Of a stretch of 64,000 nucleotides of DNA, positions 12,140 to 24,115 are shown in pieces. The position numbers were made by a program, and so were the translations under genes. How positions within the stretch are numbered: the first letter of the stretch is position 1; each line of letters starts with the position of its first letter. This stretch comes from Neckera pumila (taxonomy: Eukaryota > Streptophyta > Bryopsida > Hypnales > Neckeraceae), in the NCBI GenBank assembly GCA_963969595.1, contig OZ018410.1, positions 27,842,913 to 27,906,912 of the forward strand. The letters are read 5' to 3'. The notes under the pieces were generated by a model. It worked only from the letters and a program-made list of their open reading frames with translations. It had not been told where the DNA came from and searched no databases.

Positions 12140-13540
12140 CCTTTGCCACTTTGGCAACATCCGCAAGATGTAACTGCTCTTCTAGCTACGTGCAATTTTT
12201 TCAAGAATTGATTATTGTGCATTCACATAAAGTTCATCACAAAACTACACAAAATAATGAAACTAGGTTGCCTACAGTAGTGAATTAGGTTGCCTGACCT
12301 GAGATAAAGTACTTCATGAATCAATGCTTTGTTCTACATAGAGGCACATGCCACTGGTGCACAAATCTGTGTTATACACATGACTCTAAATATGCATCAT
12401 TGTACAAAAGCAGTGAATATTTCTACAGTGTGGACTGTCAAGAAATTAGTGTGGGGCAACCTAATTTCACTATTTTATGTAGTTCATGGAAGGTTCCTGA
12501 AGATTGAAGTGTCTGTAACGTAACTGAGCTACTCAATATTCTACTTTGATCTATCCTTTTAGAGGGCAAAAATGCAGTGTCATGACAACCTTGTTATTTT
12601 TTGGAAATCAATTAGCACAATGCATGAATTGAAATATATTACTCCGTATAAAAAATAGGGTGACCTTGGTCCATGCACAAACAGTTAACCCTACGAGTAG
12701 TGTAACCCACAGTACCTGCCCTGCGAATTGAAGACTCAGTGACATCATTCATCACAACCTGACAACTCCACGGTTTTCGAAGCTCACTGGGTCCCACAAG
12801 AGAGCCAGGACGGAGCCAGGACGGTAGGTACCGAATTCGAGTCCCCGGATGGAATACTAAGGATGAATACTACATAAGGATGGAGACCAGATGAAGCCCT
12901 GCCTGCTGCCTGCACGGCGCCTTTCGGATGAACCTTGGATGAAGGCCCCGCCTTATTTGAATGATCTTTTGATGAGATGGGTCACCCTGCTGCCTAGGGA
13001 AGGGGGAAGCCCGCAGGGCTGGGTACAAGTGGTGTTAACTTATACGGGCGAAAGCAGGACAGCGCCTCAGCCATTCGTACCTATAATGGTAGTGAAATGT
13101 GGCAGGCTCCCAGTAGCTTGCCAGGGTGCAGAGGGGCCCCATATAGGGCCCCATAGAGTCTGCCTTTCAAACCCTGTTTTCTTGACATTTTCAAAAGGGA
13201 ATCTTTTTTTCCTTTTTTTCCTTTTTTTTTCCTTTTTAAAAATTTTTAATCCCCCTTTCACTGACTCAGGCTAATAACTTCACTACTGTACAGTATAGGT
13301 TCTGTACTAGGCTCTGCAGTACAACCACTGGCTGGTCACGGAGCCTTTTCTTTCCTTGCCCTTTGGTTCGCTCTCTTTGCTCCTTCGTACCGACCGACTG
13401 ACCGACCTCAGTCTTCGGGACTGATCTAGCTACTACCCTGCTGCTAAACTGGGGTGTCTTTGGCTTCCTGTCCTCTGAGTGGGTTGCCTTGATTTGAGGG
13501 TGATCGGACTGATGAAGGATTGTACAAAAAGCTTAAGTTA
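12140..13540. other. Unassigned DNA with a GC-rich middle
   Basis: 12140-12700 is AT-rich without features. 12760-13180 is GC-rich, with a doubled GAGCCAGGACG at about 12802-12823. 13200-13260 is T-rich with CC interruptions. An open frame at 12891-13274 has no recognisable domain. Confidence 0.35.
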
Positions 13541-13542
13541 TT

Positions 13543-13867
13543 CCCAAATCACCAGGCAAGTCTCCCAAATCATCAGGCAAGTCCCCAAATCACCAGGCAA
13601 GTCTCCCAAATCAACCAGCCAAGTTCCCCTATTCACCAGCCAACTGAAGTCTCCCAAATCATCATGCAAGTCCCCCTATTCACCAGCCAACTGAAGTCTC
13701 CCAAATCATCAGGGTAAGTCTCCCAAACCAACCAGCCAAGTCCCCCTATTCACCAGCCAAGTCCCCCTAATTCACCAGCCAAGTCTCACAAACCACCACC
13801 CAAGTCTCTCCAATCTCCTGCCCCGTCTCCCGAATCACCACCCAAGTCTCTCGAATCACCAAGTCTC
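13543..13867. repeat. Minisatellite of about 20-bp units
   Basis: Roughly 15 diverged units on the theme CACCAGGCAAGTCTCCCAAA, with variant blocks CACCAGCCAAGTCCCCCTATT. Higher-order repeats of two to three units are visible (CACCAGCCAACTGAAGTC occurs twice). Open frames through it simply follow the repeat. Confidence 0.9.
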
Positions 13868-15230
13868 ATTCAGAGGCTCCGTATTGGATGCTTCGGTTTC
13901 ATTTTCCCCTTTTTTTTCCCCCAATTTTTTCCAATTCTTTTTACCATTCCTCCCCTTTTTTTCTCCTCTTTTTGTTCCCAAATTTTTTCCCCCTCCCCCT
14001 TTTGCCCTTTTTGTGAAGCACAATGGTGCTCATGACTGCTCAGGTCGAGCTTTGCTACCCTTCCGAGTGTCTGCCCTTCCAAAATATACGGTCACAATAT
14101 GAAACAATAATGTCCCCTCCCGGCAATCAGGGGGTGATGCAGTCAAGTAGTGTGGCATTTTCTTGGGAGCAATGTACGCCCATTAGTTCATTGTTAGTCC
14201 GTGGAATTTAGAAAAAAAAAAACGTTGCAATTTGAAAACACCAGAAAAAACCCCGGTGATAAAGTCTATAAAATTCCTATTCGAAGTAAAAAATAGAGGA
14301 AAAAGAAAAACCTGGTACTTAAGAAACCACTTCAATGAAGGAATTAAAGGAAAACAGCTGATAAAGCTCAAAAATATCCCAAACACTCTTTGGGAGGATT
14401 ATCAGTGTTTATTTGAATAAAGTTTTGGATGAATGGATGAAAAAAACTCAATCAACACTTTTTTTCGAACTTGCTTAAGTATATTTTTATTGAATAGTAT
14501 TGCGAATTCTTTCATTATGGTATTACAAATTGATTTCTAAGAAAAAGATGCTCAATTTATGAATCACCTTTGTAGTGTTTTTTGGCCATCTCTTGCTATT
14601 TACTCTTGATGTGAGTATTAGGCATAAAAATGATATTTTGTTGAATTTGAGTCTAACTAATGAAACAAAGCTTATCAAGTGCAATTTCTATTCTAATTTA
14701 AAAACTTTCAATATTTTATAGCAATATGAACCTGGGGTCTATAACTATGGTTTGTTGATTTCCTCATTTTAGAGTGAGATGGTAACTTTGGATTATACCA
14801 AATGAGATGATACACTACAACATACATACATGGTGAAATTTCAGATTTTTTGAGTATATTTTGTATTTGATATGAATGTATTTTTTTCTTAAAATAATCA
14901 CAATAATTTCAAAATTTTCCCCAAAAAGTTAAAAATTTGATGACTTTAGCATACGTATGATTTCATTTTTGAAAAATAAACATCAACTTTTTCATTCTTA
15001 CCTAGTTGCAAAATGGTAGCAAACAAAATAATGGACATGGAAGCTTGAAATTAGTAGTCATGAACCTATTTTTTTAGGATTAAAATGTTGATTAGGTCAT
15101 CTTTGGCTTTGCAAAGATGGCAAATATGGTTATACACTAACAAATGCTTTGAAGACAAGTTTTGAGTCTCTCTTAAGACAACTAAAAAATGCATCAATAC
15201 GACACATTAAGGTTTCATCAAGTCTTGACT
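13868..15230. other. Unassigned DNA
   Basis: 13895-14010 is a pyrimidine-rich tract. 14200-15230 is AT-rich. No gene, repeat boundary or RNA gene is recognised. Confidence 0.35.
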
Positions 15231-15234
15231 TTAA

Positions 15235-15823
15235 CTCCTAAAGTTCTTCATGTTTAGAGGCCCAAAATTGCTTCAAACTACTAATCTCCAAAGCAAGGCT
15301 AAAAATCTTCATCTATATTTATTTTTTAACAAATCCAATTGTAGTATCTATTAGTTTATTTATTAGGATACACCCTCCTAAAATTTCAGGATAAAAAATC
15401 TTACCAAATGCAAGACCATGATGCCTGGATTTCAAAAAGAAATATTTTCAATCCTTCTCAAATGGTTTGATTTCATCTTTCAAACATCTCATCCCAAAAT
15501 GTGTAGATCCTGCCACTTGCAACTCTCTATAATATGTTGAAGAAATAAATTGGGATACTTATAAAAAGATTCAATTTTTTTCATTCAGTTTCAAATTTTG
15601 TTTCTTAAAAAAGTGATTTTTTGAGCTGATTCAGATAAAACTATATATCATCCAATAACTTTGTAACCATGTAGTATGAAGCTACAAAAATTGTTGCACT
15701 TTAAAGCTATTCTTCAACTACATGATGTGTGAAAATTTCAAAGAAAAAAAATGAAAATTTTGTTCATAGTGAGCTACCCAAGATTTCTTTATTGCCAAAA
15801 AATGTTGTTTAGTCCTTTAGGGA
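15235..15823 (-). mobile_element. Short family II TTAA element
   Basis: 589 bp, TTAA at 15231-15234 and 15824-15827. The left (a) end is CTCCTAAAGTTC. The right (b) end matches the b end of 28110-29037, including TCATAGTGAGCT and GCCAAAAAATG, then CCTTTAGGG. It is about 340 bp shorter than intact family II copies, so it has internal deletions. Non-coding. Confidence 0.7.
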
Positions 15824-16344
15824 TTAAACAATCACATAGATTATCTAAAATAACTTGAAAATAATATATTTTATGAAAAATCTATTTATTTTTTAATGCA
15901 AGTATCAAATAGCTCTATAATACTTTTGATTCTATGTATAGTGCAAACATCAATGAAAATAAATGAATAGATTTTTGTAGAGGATTTGTATAGGGTAGGG
16001 TGCTCTAAAAGCGACCACTAAGACAAATATACATTTTACTTTCTTTAGTGTGCTAATAGTGTACACCTGAGGAGGGAGGTGCATTTCAACTTCAAAAATT
16101 TGTAACTAATTCTACATAAGCCCTTTTAAAATATAAAATTGAATTAAAGTATCTTTTCTAACATTTTTAATATAAAATGGATTTGTACAAAGTGATATAT
16201 AATTTAGTCTTCTGTCTGCTAAAAAAATTGCTAGTAAAAGCAGTGCCAGTAAAGAATGGCGTATATGTCTTACTATTTGCAAATTCAAGACCGTCATGAT
16301 GTAGGTAAAACTAAAATTGATATATTCATGAGTAATACAAATGA

Positions 16345-16935
16345 TATCTTGCGCTATCAAGCTACCATATCCTGACTTCTTTTCTTCTATCCCAATTTAC
16401 ATTACACCAACCAAGCACCGCACGACACAATCTTATTCAAGGTGGTTGCACAACATTTGCCCTCTTATTGTTGGAAAGGTTCCTTTCACGTCCCCGAGAA
16501 GATAACCCCTAAAATCAAGTACACAAAGCTATTCATGCCGCATTCTTGAAAAAACTATCTTCTTAAATATCCCACTTGAAAATCTATCCTCTTGGATATC
16601 TCACTTGAAAATTTATCGTCTAAGGTGTCCTGCTTGAAAATCTATCTTCTTGAATATCTTGCTTGAAATCTGTCGTCTCGGGTGTCCCACTTGAAATTCT
16701 ATCCTCTTGGGTATCCTGAAAAAGGATTAAACTTCATATTTGCAATGTCTAAAGAGGCCAAGAAGCTCAATCAATTATTTTGCAATGCAATAGACCATCA
16801 ACTGATCCCACATGGATCATTTCAAAGTAATTTGGATTCCACAAATCCAAATTTGGAATGAACAATTTAAACAATAATTGTATGATGTTTCCTACACTAT
16901 TTTTATAGAGTGTAGTAGATAATAAAATACATGCT
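16345..16935 (-). repeat. Dispersed repeat, inverted relative to 23520-24115
   Basis: Its reverse complement aligns with 23520-24115: the gene-like TTGCGCTATCAAGCTACCATATCC end, the GCACCGCACGACAC block, a GGAAAGGTTCC block, a 31-bp minisatellite and a distal block ending TAAAATACATGC occur in the same order. No open frame survives in either copy. The element class is not recognised. Confidence 0.65.
16547..16720. repeat. 31-bp minisatellite within the dispersed repeat
   Basis: About five units of CTTGAAAATCTATCCTCTTG plus GGTATCYYR, diverged from one another. The sister copy at about 23770-23890 has similar units on the opposite strand, so the array predates the dispersal. Confidence 0.75.
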
Positions 16936-17118
16936 TCTACATTGGTCCCATGTAAAGGAGGGTGTTCTAAAAGTAGCCCTGCTCTAAAAGTGACCACAAC
17001 ACAAGGGTACATTTTGTTTTCTTCAATGTACCAATAGTGTACACTTGAAGTGCGGACTGCTTTTAGTGACCACTGCATTACAACTTCAAAATTCATAACT
17101 AATTCTACGAAGGTCCAA

Positions 17119-19499
17119 AAAATATGAAACGACTTGAGTTCGGTGCCAAGTCCATTTATCTTCCTCCTAAAATTGATTGAAAATCACTTCAAGCAGTTTA
17201 GCTTCCCCCCAAATGCACTCAGCTCTTCAAAGGTCTGCTCTAAAAGCAGACTACCTCCGTTGCAATTGGGACTTGAACAGTAGGGGTAGTGTTGGGGTCT
17301 TCCGAGTCAATGGATTCCCAAGGCATTATTATTTCCTGGTTGAAATTAGGGCTCCTCATGCAGTGGAGATCGAGCGGAGATAGAGGGATGAGAATGTGGT
17401 AGGACCCATGTAAGGTTCCCCTGACACTGGGAAAAGTGCTTGGGAATGTGGGGATGCGAGAGAGTGAGGGGTGCAAAAACAATGCTTTAGAAACACTCCA
17501 CAAGGGCTCCTTGAAAATCTTGCACTTCCCCTAGAGTTGGGGTGTTTCTTGTCAAAAGGGGCCAAATCTCCCAAATCATTAAAAGCAGGAGTGTAGGAAA
17601 AAGATTGTGAGAGACAATTTCAAAACAATTAATTCAAGCAACTTGAACGCACCTTAAGGCTGAAAGGGAGATTAGCTTTTTACCACACAGATTTGCTATT
17701 CGCCAACTCACATATTTTCCAAATATTGAAACGTTTGAGAAGTCATTTGCAAGTAGAATGAAGACATTCCTACACAAAATGAAGTTTTGGTGATTTTCCA
17801 AAGTTTGTTGAGACGGAAGGCTAGTTAACACGGGAGTAGACCAAGGACCAGAAGCATTCCAAGCGGTACCGGCCTAATTTGTTAAAGCAATCCTATAGCT
17901 AATGCGCAGAATAGGGGCGCCAAACAAGGATTTGTTGTGGTTTGGCGTGCCGCCATTTCGATAGAAGAGTCACGGGCCCATGGGAAGACTCGCCAAATGG
18001 TCAAAAGATGCACTATACTTCTTGTTTTATTATTTAAAAAAGAATCTCTTCAACTTTTGAAGAGAAGCTTTCAAAAGGTGAAATTCAAAAAATTATTTAA
18101 TAGCTTGGTGAGCAACGTTCAAGACTCTCCATTTGCCCGTGCCCTCCTCATTTTTCAAAGTGGACGGATATATTTTTGCACTTGGCGTGCGTCCTGTGGG
18201 GCAATTTCTAAGCCATGGCCTGCCCATTGTCCATGTTGAGTGCCTTTGGTACCTTGTTGTGGCGTTGCTCTTAGATGTGAACATGTAAAGTGAGAGCCTA
18301 AGACAAGAAATAGTAATGGCACTTTGAATGGTCTTTATATATTTCCAAAAGAAACCATTCAAAGTGCCATTACTATTTCAAATTTATTTCTTAGTTATAG
18401 CTATGTCAAATTTATTATTTATAGCTATGTCAAATTTATTTATTAGTTATTAGATTGTACATTGCCATCCACAAGATCATTTAAATTGAAAAAAATTATA
18501 TATTAGTAAGGTTTTAGCTTATCATGGTCTTGTAGAAAATCTATTAGGCCTACCATGAAGAGATTGTCAAGAAAAAAGCTCATAGAAACCGGCAAAACAT
18601 TATCTACTTTGGCCATATAGAATTCCGAGTGGATTGACTTCTCATCCATGGAAAATGGCATGGGCCTTGACCAAAGTGTAAATCCAACTTAAACCATGCC
18701 TATCTCTCCACTAATCATTGCTCTGATAATTCTAAAGGGTCTTTGATCCGGCTCTGATGTAACAAACCCTAAATTGGTAAAGCATAGGTAGACTAGTGCT
18801 AAATCTCATGCTGATATATCCTGTCCCTAAGTGCATTGTTGTGATGTTAAAGGAATTGCTAAGATTGTGGTAATGGGTGGGTGATTGACGCAAATGGGAG
18901 GGTCAAATAGATGTCGAAATTGGGTGACTGATGGCATTGGGTTGTTCTATCTTACTTGGAAATATCTTTCTTTGAATTTGATTGCATTTTTTGTATCAAT
19001 TTTAAATTTAATAAATAAAAATAAAAATAAGGAGAAGAGGTGCAAAATGGTACTAAAATGATCTTGTTGTATATGATCCCAAATTTCAATCACCTTCATT
19101 GTGCAATACCTAATACACAGATGCTAAAGTGCTAGCACTCAATTTCATTCAGTTCAATCCTGTTGTAATTTATCTATCAATCAATTTTTCAAATCCATTA
19201 TAATGTAGGGATAAATGAAGTCAATACAACTATGAAAAATATTTAACCCTTAAACATCACACCTAACTTGAGGGCTTTTGTTTTAAAGAATTTTGAAGAC
19301 ATTGTTTCTAATCTTCAATTATTAATAGTCTAATTCTTTTTAATGATTCTTTTGTTTTCAAAAAATATATCTACCAAAAAAGAGTTTTGTATTTCAAATC
19401 ACAATTTGAATTTGAGTTTTTTCATTGAAAAATTATTAATAACTGTTTTATAATAGCTTTGAGGTTTCATATTCTCTTGAAGAGGATAAAAGCTCATCA
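17119..19499. other. Unassigned DNA
   Basis: Mixed composition. Short open frames at 17177-17574 and 17937-18362 overlap on both strands and match nothing known. A perfect hairpin lies at 18307-18379. GCTATGTCAAATTTATT-type units are doubled near 18401-18440. No gene supported. Confidence 0.35.
18307..18379. repeat. Perfect 26-bp inverted repeat with a 21-base loop
   Basis: 18307-18332 and 18354-18379 are exact reverse complements (core AGTAATGGCACTTTGAATGG). Transcribed, it would form a clean stem-loop. It may be a small foldback remnant or a young hairpin RNA locus; nothing else shows expression. Confidence 0.85.
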
Positions 19500-19503
19500 T
19501 TAA

Positions 19504-20426
19504 CGACTAAAGGACCATTTGTTCCCTCGAGGGACATTTTGGGTCCAGGCAAGTTCCTACTGTCTCAATATTTAGTGATATTTCTTGGGATTTTTTAAGG
19601 TTGTGTATTTTTGCAAGAGCTTTGTGAATGTATGATTTTTATTTCAATTGATGTCCAGGAGCAAAAATTATGGCAAAATAAGTAAAAATGGAGTTTGATG
19701 GGTAGCACAAAAAATTCACAGAAAGTCAGAATAATTTTTTTTCAAATTTTTTTCTCAAAGATTATATTTTTGTCCACATGTGAAGCTTTGTTTCATTTAA
19801 TTTGGACCAATAATGAAAAAGTTATGGACAATCTTAGTTTTTCGGGCAATCTAAGCATCTTCTTGAAATATAACTTGTACGATTCATTTTTGAATGCAAT
19901 TTTTAGAAATTAAAAAAGAAAAGCTGTTAGATAGGGTTAAATTTTCTTGCTAGAACAACCTCACTATTTGGATTATTGTGATTCAATTCCATCTAAAAGC
20001 TATTAAAAATTTAGATTTCTTCAACCTTGAACCCACCTCTACTTAACAGTTTTTTAATGAATGAAAATTATGTTGTTTTTTTCCTAAATTATTTTTGTAG
20101 ATTTTCAACTCAACTACTTAACATAAATAAGTAATAAATCAAAATCAATAGTGCAAAAAATTTGAACTAAAAAGATTCAAAGCCCAAAAAATCTAGTCAA
20201 GCTAGGTGCAAAAAAACTTGTTTTCTTCACTTTAAATGCATATATCTTGCAATCTACATGGTTAAAGTTTTTGAAATTTCTTCCACGTATTCAAATACTA
20301 GTCAAGTATAAGATCTTATAGTTGGATATGCCAAAAAAAAACATTTTAAAAGCTCTTTTCTCTTTGCAATAGAAATGATAGTTTTGAGTGGTTTTTGATA
20401 GGAAAGTCACCTTGGTCCTTTAGGGG
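19504..20426 (+). mobile_element. Family I TTAA element
   Basis: Complete, 923 bp, with TTAA at 19500-19503 and 20427-20430. The L end is CGACTAAAGGACCATTTG with the TCCCTCGAGGGA palindrome; the R end is TTGGTCCTTTAGGGG. It is very similar to 43653-44450 and 51324-52248, together a young-looking subfamily. Non-coding. Confidence 0.88.
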
Positions 20427-20823
20427 TTAATTGGTCATTCAATCATGCCCGCATAAAAACATTTCTCAAATCTAAATTTTCTTTACCTTACCAAAACCTA
20501 AAATTTTGTTCAAGATTAGTTGACATTGTTTCAAATCATCTTGATGAATTTTGAACATTCATATTTGTACAAAAGAGAGGAATGATTCCGATTTCAAATT
20601 TTAATAGGCATGCATCAAAAATCATCCGTACAAGGGCCTAGGACAAAAAAAAACCCATGTACATATAGACATATTTTAGCTTCACTTTACATGACCTCCT
20701 CATATTGCAAGGTGATCTATAGTAAGTTAGATTCCTTATTTGCTTTTGAATTTTTGCATGCATGTGTTTTATATGACAATGGTGTAGAGGCTAAATTGTG
20801 AGCAGAGAAAAAATGTCCCTTAA

Positions 20824-21793
20824 CCCCAAAGTGACAAAGAGGACAAAAAGTGTCCTCATACAGTTCCAAGTCCAATTCAAAGTGCTTTAACTTTTGCATC
20901 CAAGGTCCAAGTTCAATAAAACTTGTTGGAAATGTTGCGTTCTCTCCTCTAGTTTGTGTGGTACAAATATCAAATCAATCCAAGATGTATTGATTCTTTG
21001 GAAGCCAATCGAAGTTCAAAACTTCAATTTGAGATTACCAAACTGCATTTTAGGGCTGCAACTTTGGGGCCTTGTATCTCCTTCATTCATTGTTTGTTCT
21101 CAATAAAATTTGTAGGGTTTTATTCCCCGTGAATCCTAGTTATTGTGGTGAAATTTTTATATTAATCCAAGTTGTTGTGAATGTTTGGGAGCAGTTCAAA
21201 GCTCAAAATCTTGCCATTTTGGAGTACATTGAACTTTGGCGGCTTGTTTCTTCTTCATACAGAGTCCATTTTCAGTAATTTCTTTTGGAAAAGTTGTGCA
21301 TACTAGTCTAGTTTGTGTTACTAAAATTTCATATCAATCTAAAAAGTAATGAGTGACTAAGAAACATTCTAGTAGAAGGAGGTCCACCCTTAGATGTGTT
21401 TTTTTTGCAGTTTTTCTTGCTTTTTTTTTACATTTCAAAGTTGTTTTGTAGACACAATGAGTCAACTGAATGATATCTTTTTCACCTATGCGTTTGTATA
21501 CTAATTTTGAATCACTTTGTAGTGTTAAGTTTTTTCATTTGAGTAGGTTTAGAAATCAAACTTCACCTCCAAACCAATTTTTGGGAAAATTTCAGCATCC
21601 ATTTTTAACACTAAAACATTATGATCTTGCAATCTATGTGGCCAAATGACTTCAAATTTTGTATATGTCATCTACAACATGTACACTAGAAGATTATACA
21701 ATTGAGATTTGTATAACTTGAAGACATTTAGATCTATACAGCTTCATAAGCAATGACATTTTTGAACCTTGGAAATCAAATGTCACTTTGGGG
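20824..21793. mobile_element. Family III TTAA element
   Basis: 970 bp with 13-bp terminal repeats, CCCCAAAGTGACA at the left and TGTCACTTTGGGG at the right. Flanks are TTAA (20820-20823) and TTGA (21794-21797). The interior differs from families I and II but keeps their ATCTTGCAATCTATGTGG module near 21632. It also holds three diverged blocks of about 180 bp starting with a CAATAAAA or CAGTAATT motif at about 20914, 21100 and 21274. Non-coding. Confidence 0.75.
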
Positions 21794-21797
21794 TTGA

Positions 21798-23519
21798 GGA
21801 GAGTTCAAAGTCTATTCTCCATGTCTAACAAGGTTGGAAAAAAATTTCCCTCCCATCACTTCAAACATCGTACAATAATCTCACAATCCACGCGCTCAAA
21901 TGGGCTGCAGTTTGTTTTTTTAAAAGCTTCAATTTTCAATTTTGATATTACAACAAAAAAATGTTTGTTTTTGACAATTTCTCTTGAAAAAACACTTCCA
22001 ATGACCAATATCCCATTTTTCTTTTACAAGTAATTAAAAAAAAGTATGGAGTAGTCTTTTTTGGTGGATTTTCTGAGCTCTTTCATCTGTGAGCACAGAG
22101 TTGGTGAGTGGTGTGCATTTTTTATTTTTTTTGAACAAATGGAAAGTACCATTGAGTGGTGTGCATTTGGACACAGCTTAAAAAGCAAACCAAGTACATT
22201 ACAAACCACCCATATACAGTAGCCATGTGACTATCCCCTGAAAAGAGAGGAACACTTCTTGCTCAATTAATTAGCCCCCCCCCAAAAAAAAAAAAAAAAA
22301 AAAATTAATAGCCATTGATTGTTTTTGAAAAAAAATAAAAACACCCCCTTCCCTACCGTTGATCCTGATACGATACTATCATACCGTACGTATACCTTAT
22401 ATATACGGATGCAAAAAACGGATATGGAAAACAGATACGGATAATCCCATATCGATTGTCAAATGACTTCGTTTTCAAAAATACAAGACTGGTGGGTACT
22501 AGGATTTTCAGATTTTCCGACCAAATTATTTTTCAGAACCCCCCCAAAATAAAATGAGGGGTTTTGTTCTGGAACTTGTCCTCACTATCTGTTCAAAATA
22601 CAGGAACACAATATTGTTCTCTTGTTTACACAAACAAAGGGCCAAAGGGGGACGATTTTAACTTAACTTATTCCATACACAATTCTCGTTCAAATGCAAA
22701 GGCGAATCTTGTTGTGAAATTAGGAAAAGGTAATAAGGATCCATTCCCAAGGTGGGCAAATCTCGCTTTTTCTTGCAAATTTAGGACAGAGAGGTTCCTA
22801 ATTAACAAATTCCAGTCTCTTTCTCTAATAACTTAACTGATGTGTCCCTCCCAGAAAATCAGTTGCCACTGTTGGTTATGCTCTTTGGTTTGAAATTAGA
22901 ACACCCAATCCCAGAATCCCTGGAGTCCCAGATTTAGTTCCCTTTCATTTTATTCTTCAGTTTTTTTTTCCCCTTTCTCCTTCGTTTTGGGAAAGCAAAA
23001 TCCGGAAATTGAAAAAGAAAACAAAGCATGTGTCTCAAGAAGAAAAAGAAAAGGAAAAAAAAAGAAAAAAAAAAGAAAGCAAACAAATTTAAGCTGCCCA
23101 TCTGTCACAGAAAGCTTAATTATAGTTTATGTAAAAATGAAAAATGAATGAAGAAAGTTTGGGTCACAATAATCGCAACAAATGCTAAAAGGTGAATATT
23201 TTAGTGTTGTTGCATCACTAGAAGAAAGGGCCAACGATTCTTCACTCCTACCAAGTTCGGAAGTAGAGTGTATGAAGATAGCATACATTTTTAATCTACA
23301 ATTAGATTGGTGGTTCTAATTCAGGATTCACGGAATCCAAATTATTCTACCATGATCCAAATGGGATCAATTGATGGTCAATCAACATTAAACGTTGTAT
23401 AATCATGGATCGAGTTCCTTTCTCTTGCTTTTGGAAAAGAAGGTAGCATCTTTTGGGGGACACTGGGGTGAGATTTAATTATAGATTTTCAAAAATAGGA
23501 GATTCTTTCTTGTATAAAA
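21798..23519. other. Unassigned DNA
   Basis: Includes a C9-A22 run at about 22276-22303, a TACGGATA-rich segment (22360-22460), a purine-rich stretch (23030-23080) and, from about 23300, sequence that resembles 23590-23745 as an imperfect direct repeat. An open frame at 22564-22836 is not recognised. Confidence 0.35.
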
Positions 23520-24115
23520 GCATGTATTTTACTACCTACTATGCTCCACAAAAATGATATATGAAGACATCTTACAATCTTTGCGTAAATTATTCATTCC
23601 AAATTGGGATTCATGGAACCCAACTTACGTACTCTACAATGGTCTACATAGGATCAGTTGATGGGCTATCAATATCTTATTGTAAAATCATTGACTGAGC
23701 TTCCTGGCTTCTTTGGACCTTGCAACAGAAGGTATCATCCTTTTCATGATATGTGAGAAGATAGATGGTTAAGTGGGACACCCAAGACAATAGATTTTCA
23801 AACGGAATACTTGAAAAGTTAGGTTTTCAAGCGGGATACCCGAGAGGATAGGTTTCCAAGTAGGATACTTGAGAGGATAGATTTGCAATAACGTGATATG
23901 CATTTTTTTATAAAGCTGCATGTACTTCATTTTAGAGATCCTCTTCTCAGGGATGTAAAAGGAACCTTTCCAGCAATAGTAAGGCAATGTTGTGCAACCA
24001 CCTTAAACAAGGTTGGTGAAATGTATCGTGCGGTGCTTGGTAGGTGTGAAGGAGATTAGGACAAAAGAAAAGAAATCGGGATATGGTAGCTTGATAGCTC
24101 AAGATCTCCCATTAG
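23520..24115 (+). repeat. Dispersed repeat, inverted sister of 16345-16935
   Basis: Starts GCATGTATTTTACTACCTAC and runs through GGATCAGTTGATGGGC, the minisatellite (about 23770-23890), GGAACCTTTCCAGC, GTGCGGTGCTTGG and ATATGGTAGCTTGATAGC. All have reverse-complement counterparts in 16345-16935. Sequence at 23300-23460 repeats its first part. Confidence 0.65.

Larger units (their letters stand above)
15998..17118. repeat. Two copies of a TGCTCTAAAAGYGACCAC repeat flanking another repeat
   Basis: Copy one starts at about 16001 and copy two at about 16980. They share TGCTCTAAAAG, ACATTTT, CTAATAGTGTACAC or CCAATAGTGTACAC and AACTAATTCTAC in the same order over about 120-150 bp. An inverted ACTGCTTTTAGTGACCAC occurs at about 17049-17066. 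The 16345-16935 repeat lies between the copies. Superfamily unknown. Confidence 0.6.

Noticed and set aside
12820..12860. TTCGAGTCC resembling a tRNA T-loop
   Set aside because: The 5' side of the T stem and the D and anticodon arms cannot be formed.
13479..13717. Open frames of 65-71 codons
   Set aside because: They translate the 20-bp minisatellite.
13543..13867. CRISPR-like array
   Set aside because: Units are contiguous and diverged without unique spacers, and the genome is eukaryotic.
18735..18775. GGCTCTGATGTAACA as a reverse-strand LTR end plus primer-binding site
   Set aside because: Only about eight bases of the primer-binding core match, and no LTR pair or retrotransposon coding sequence is seen.
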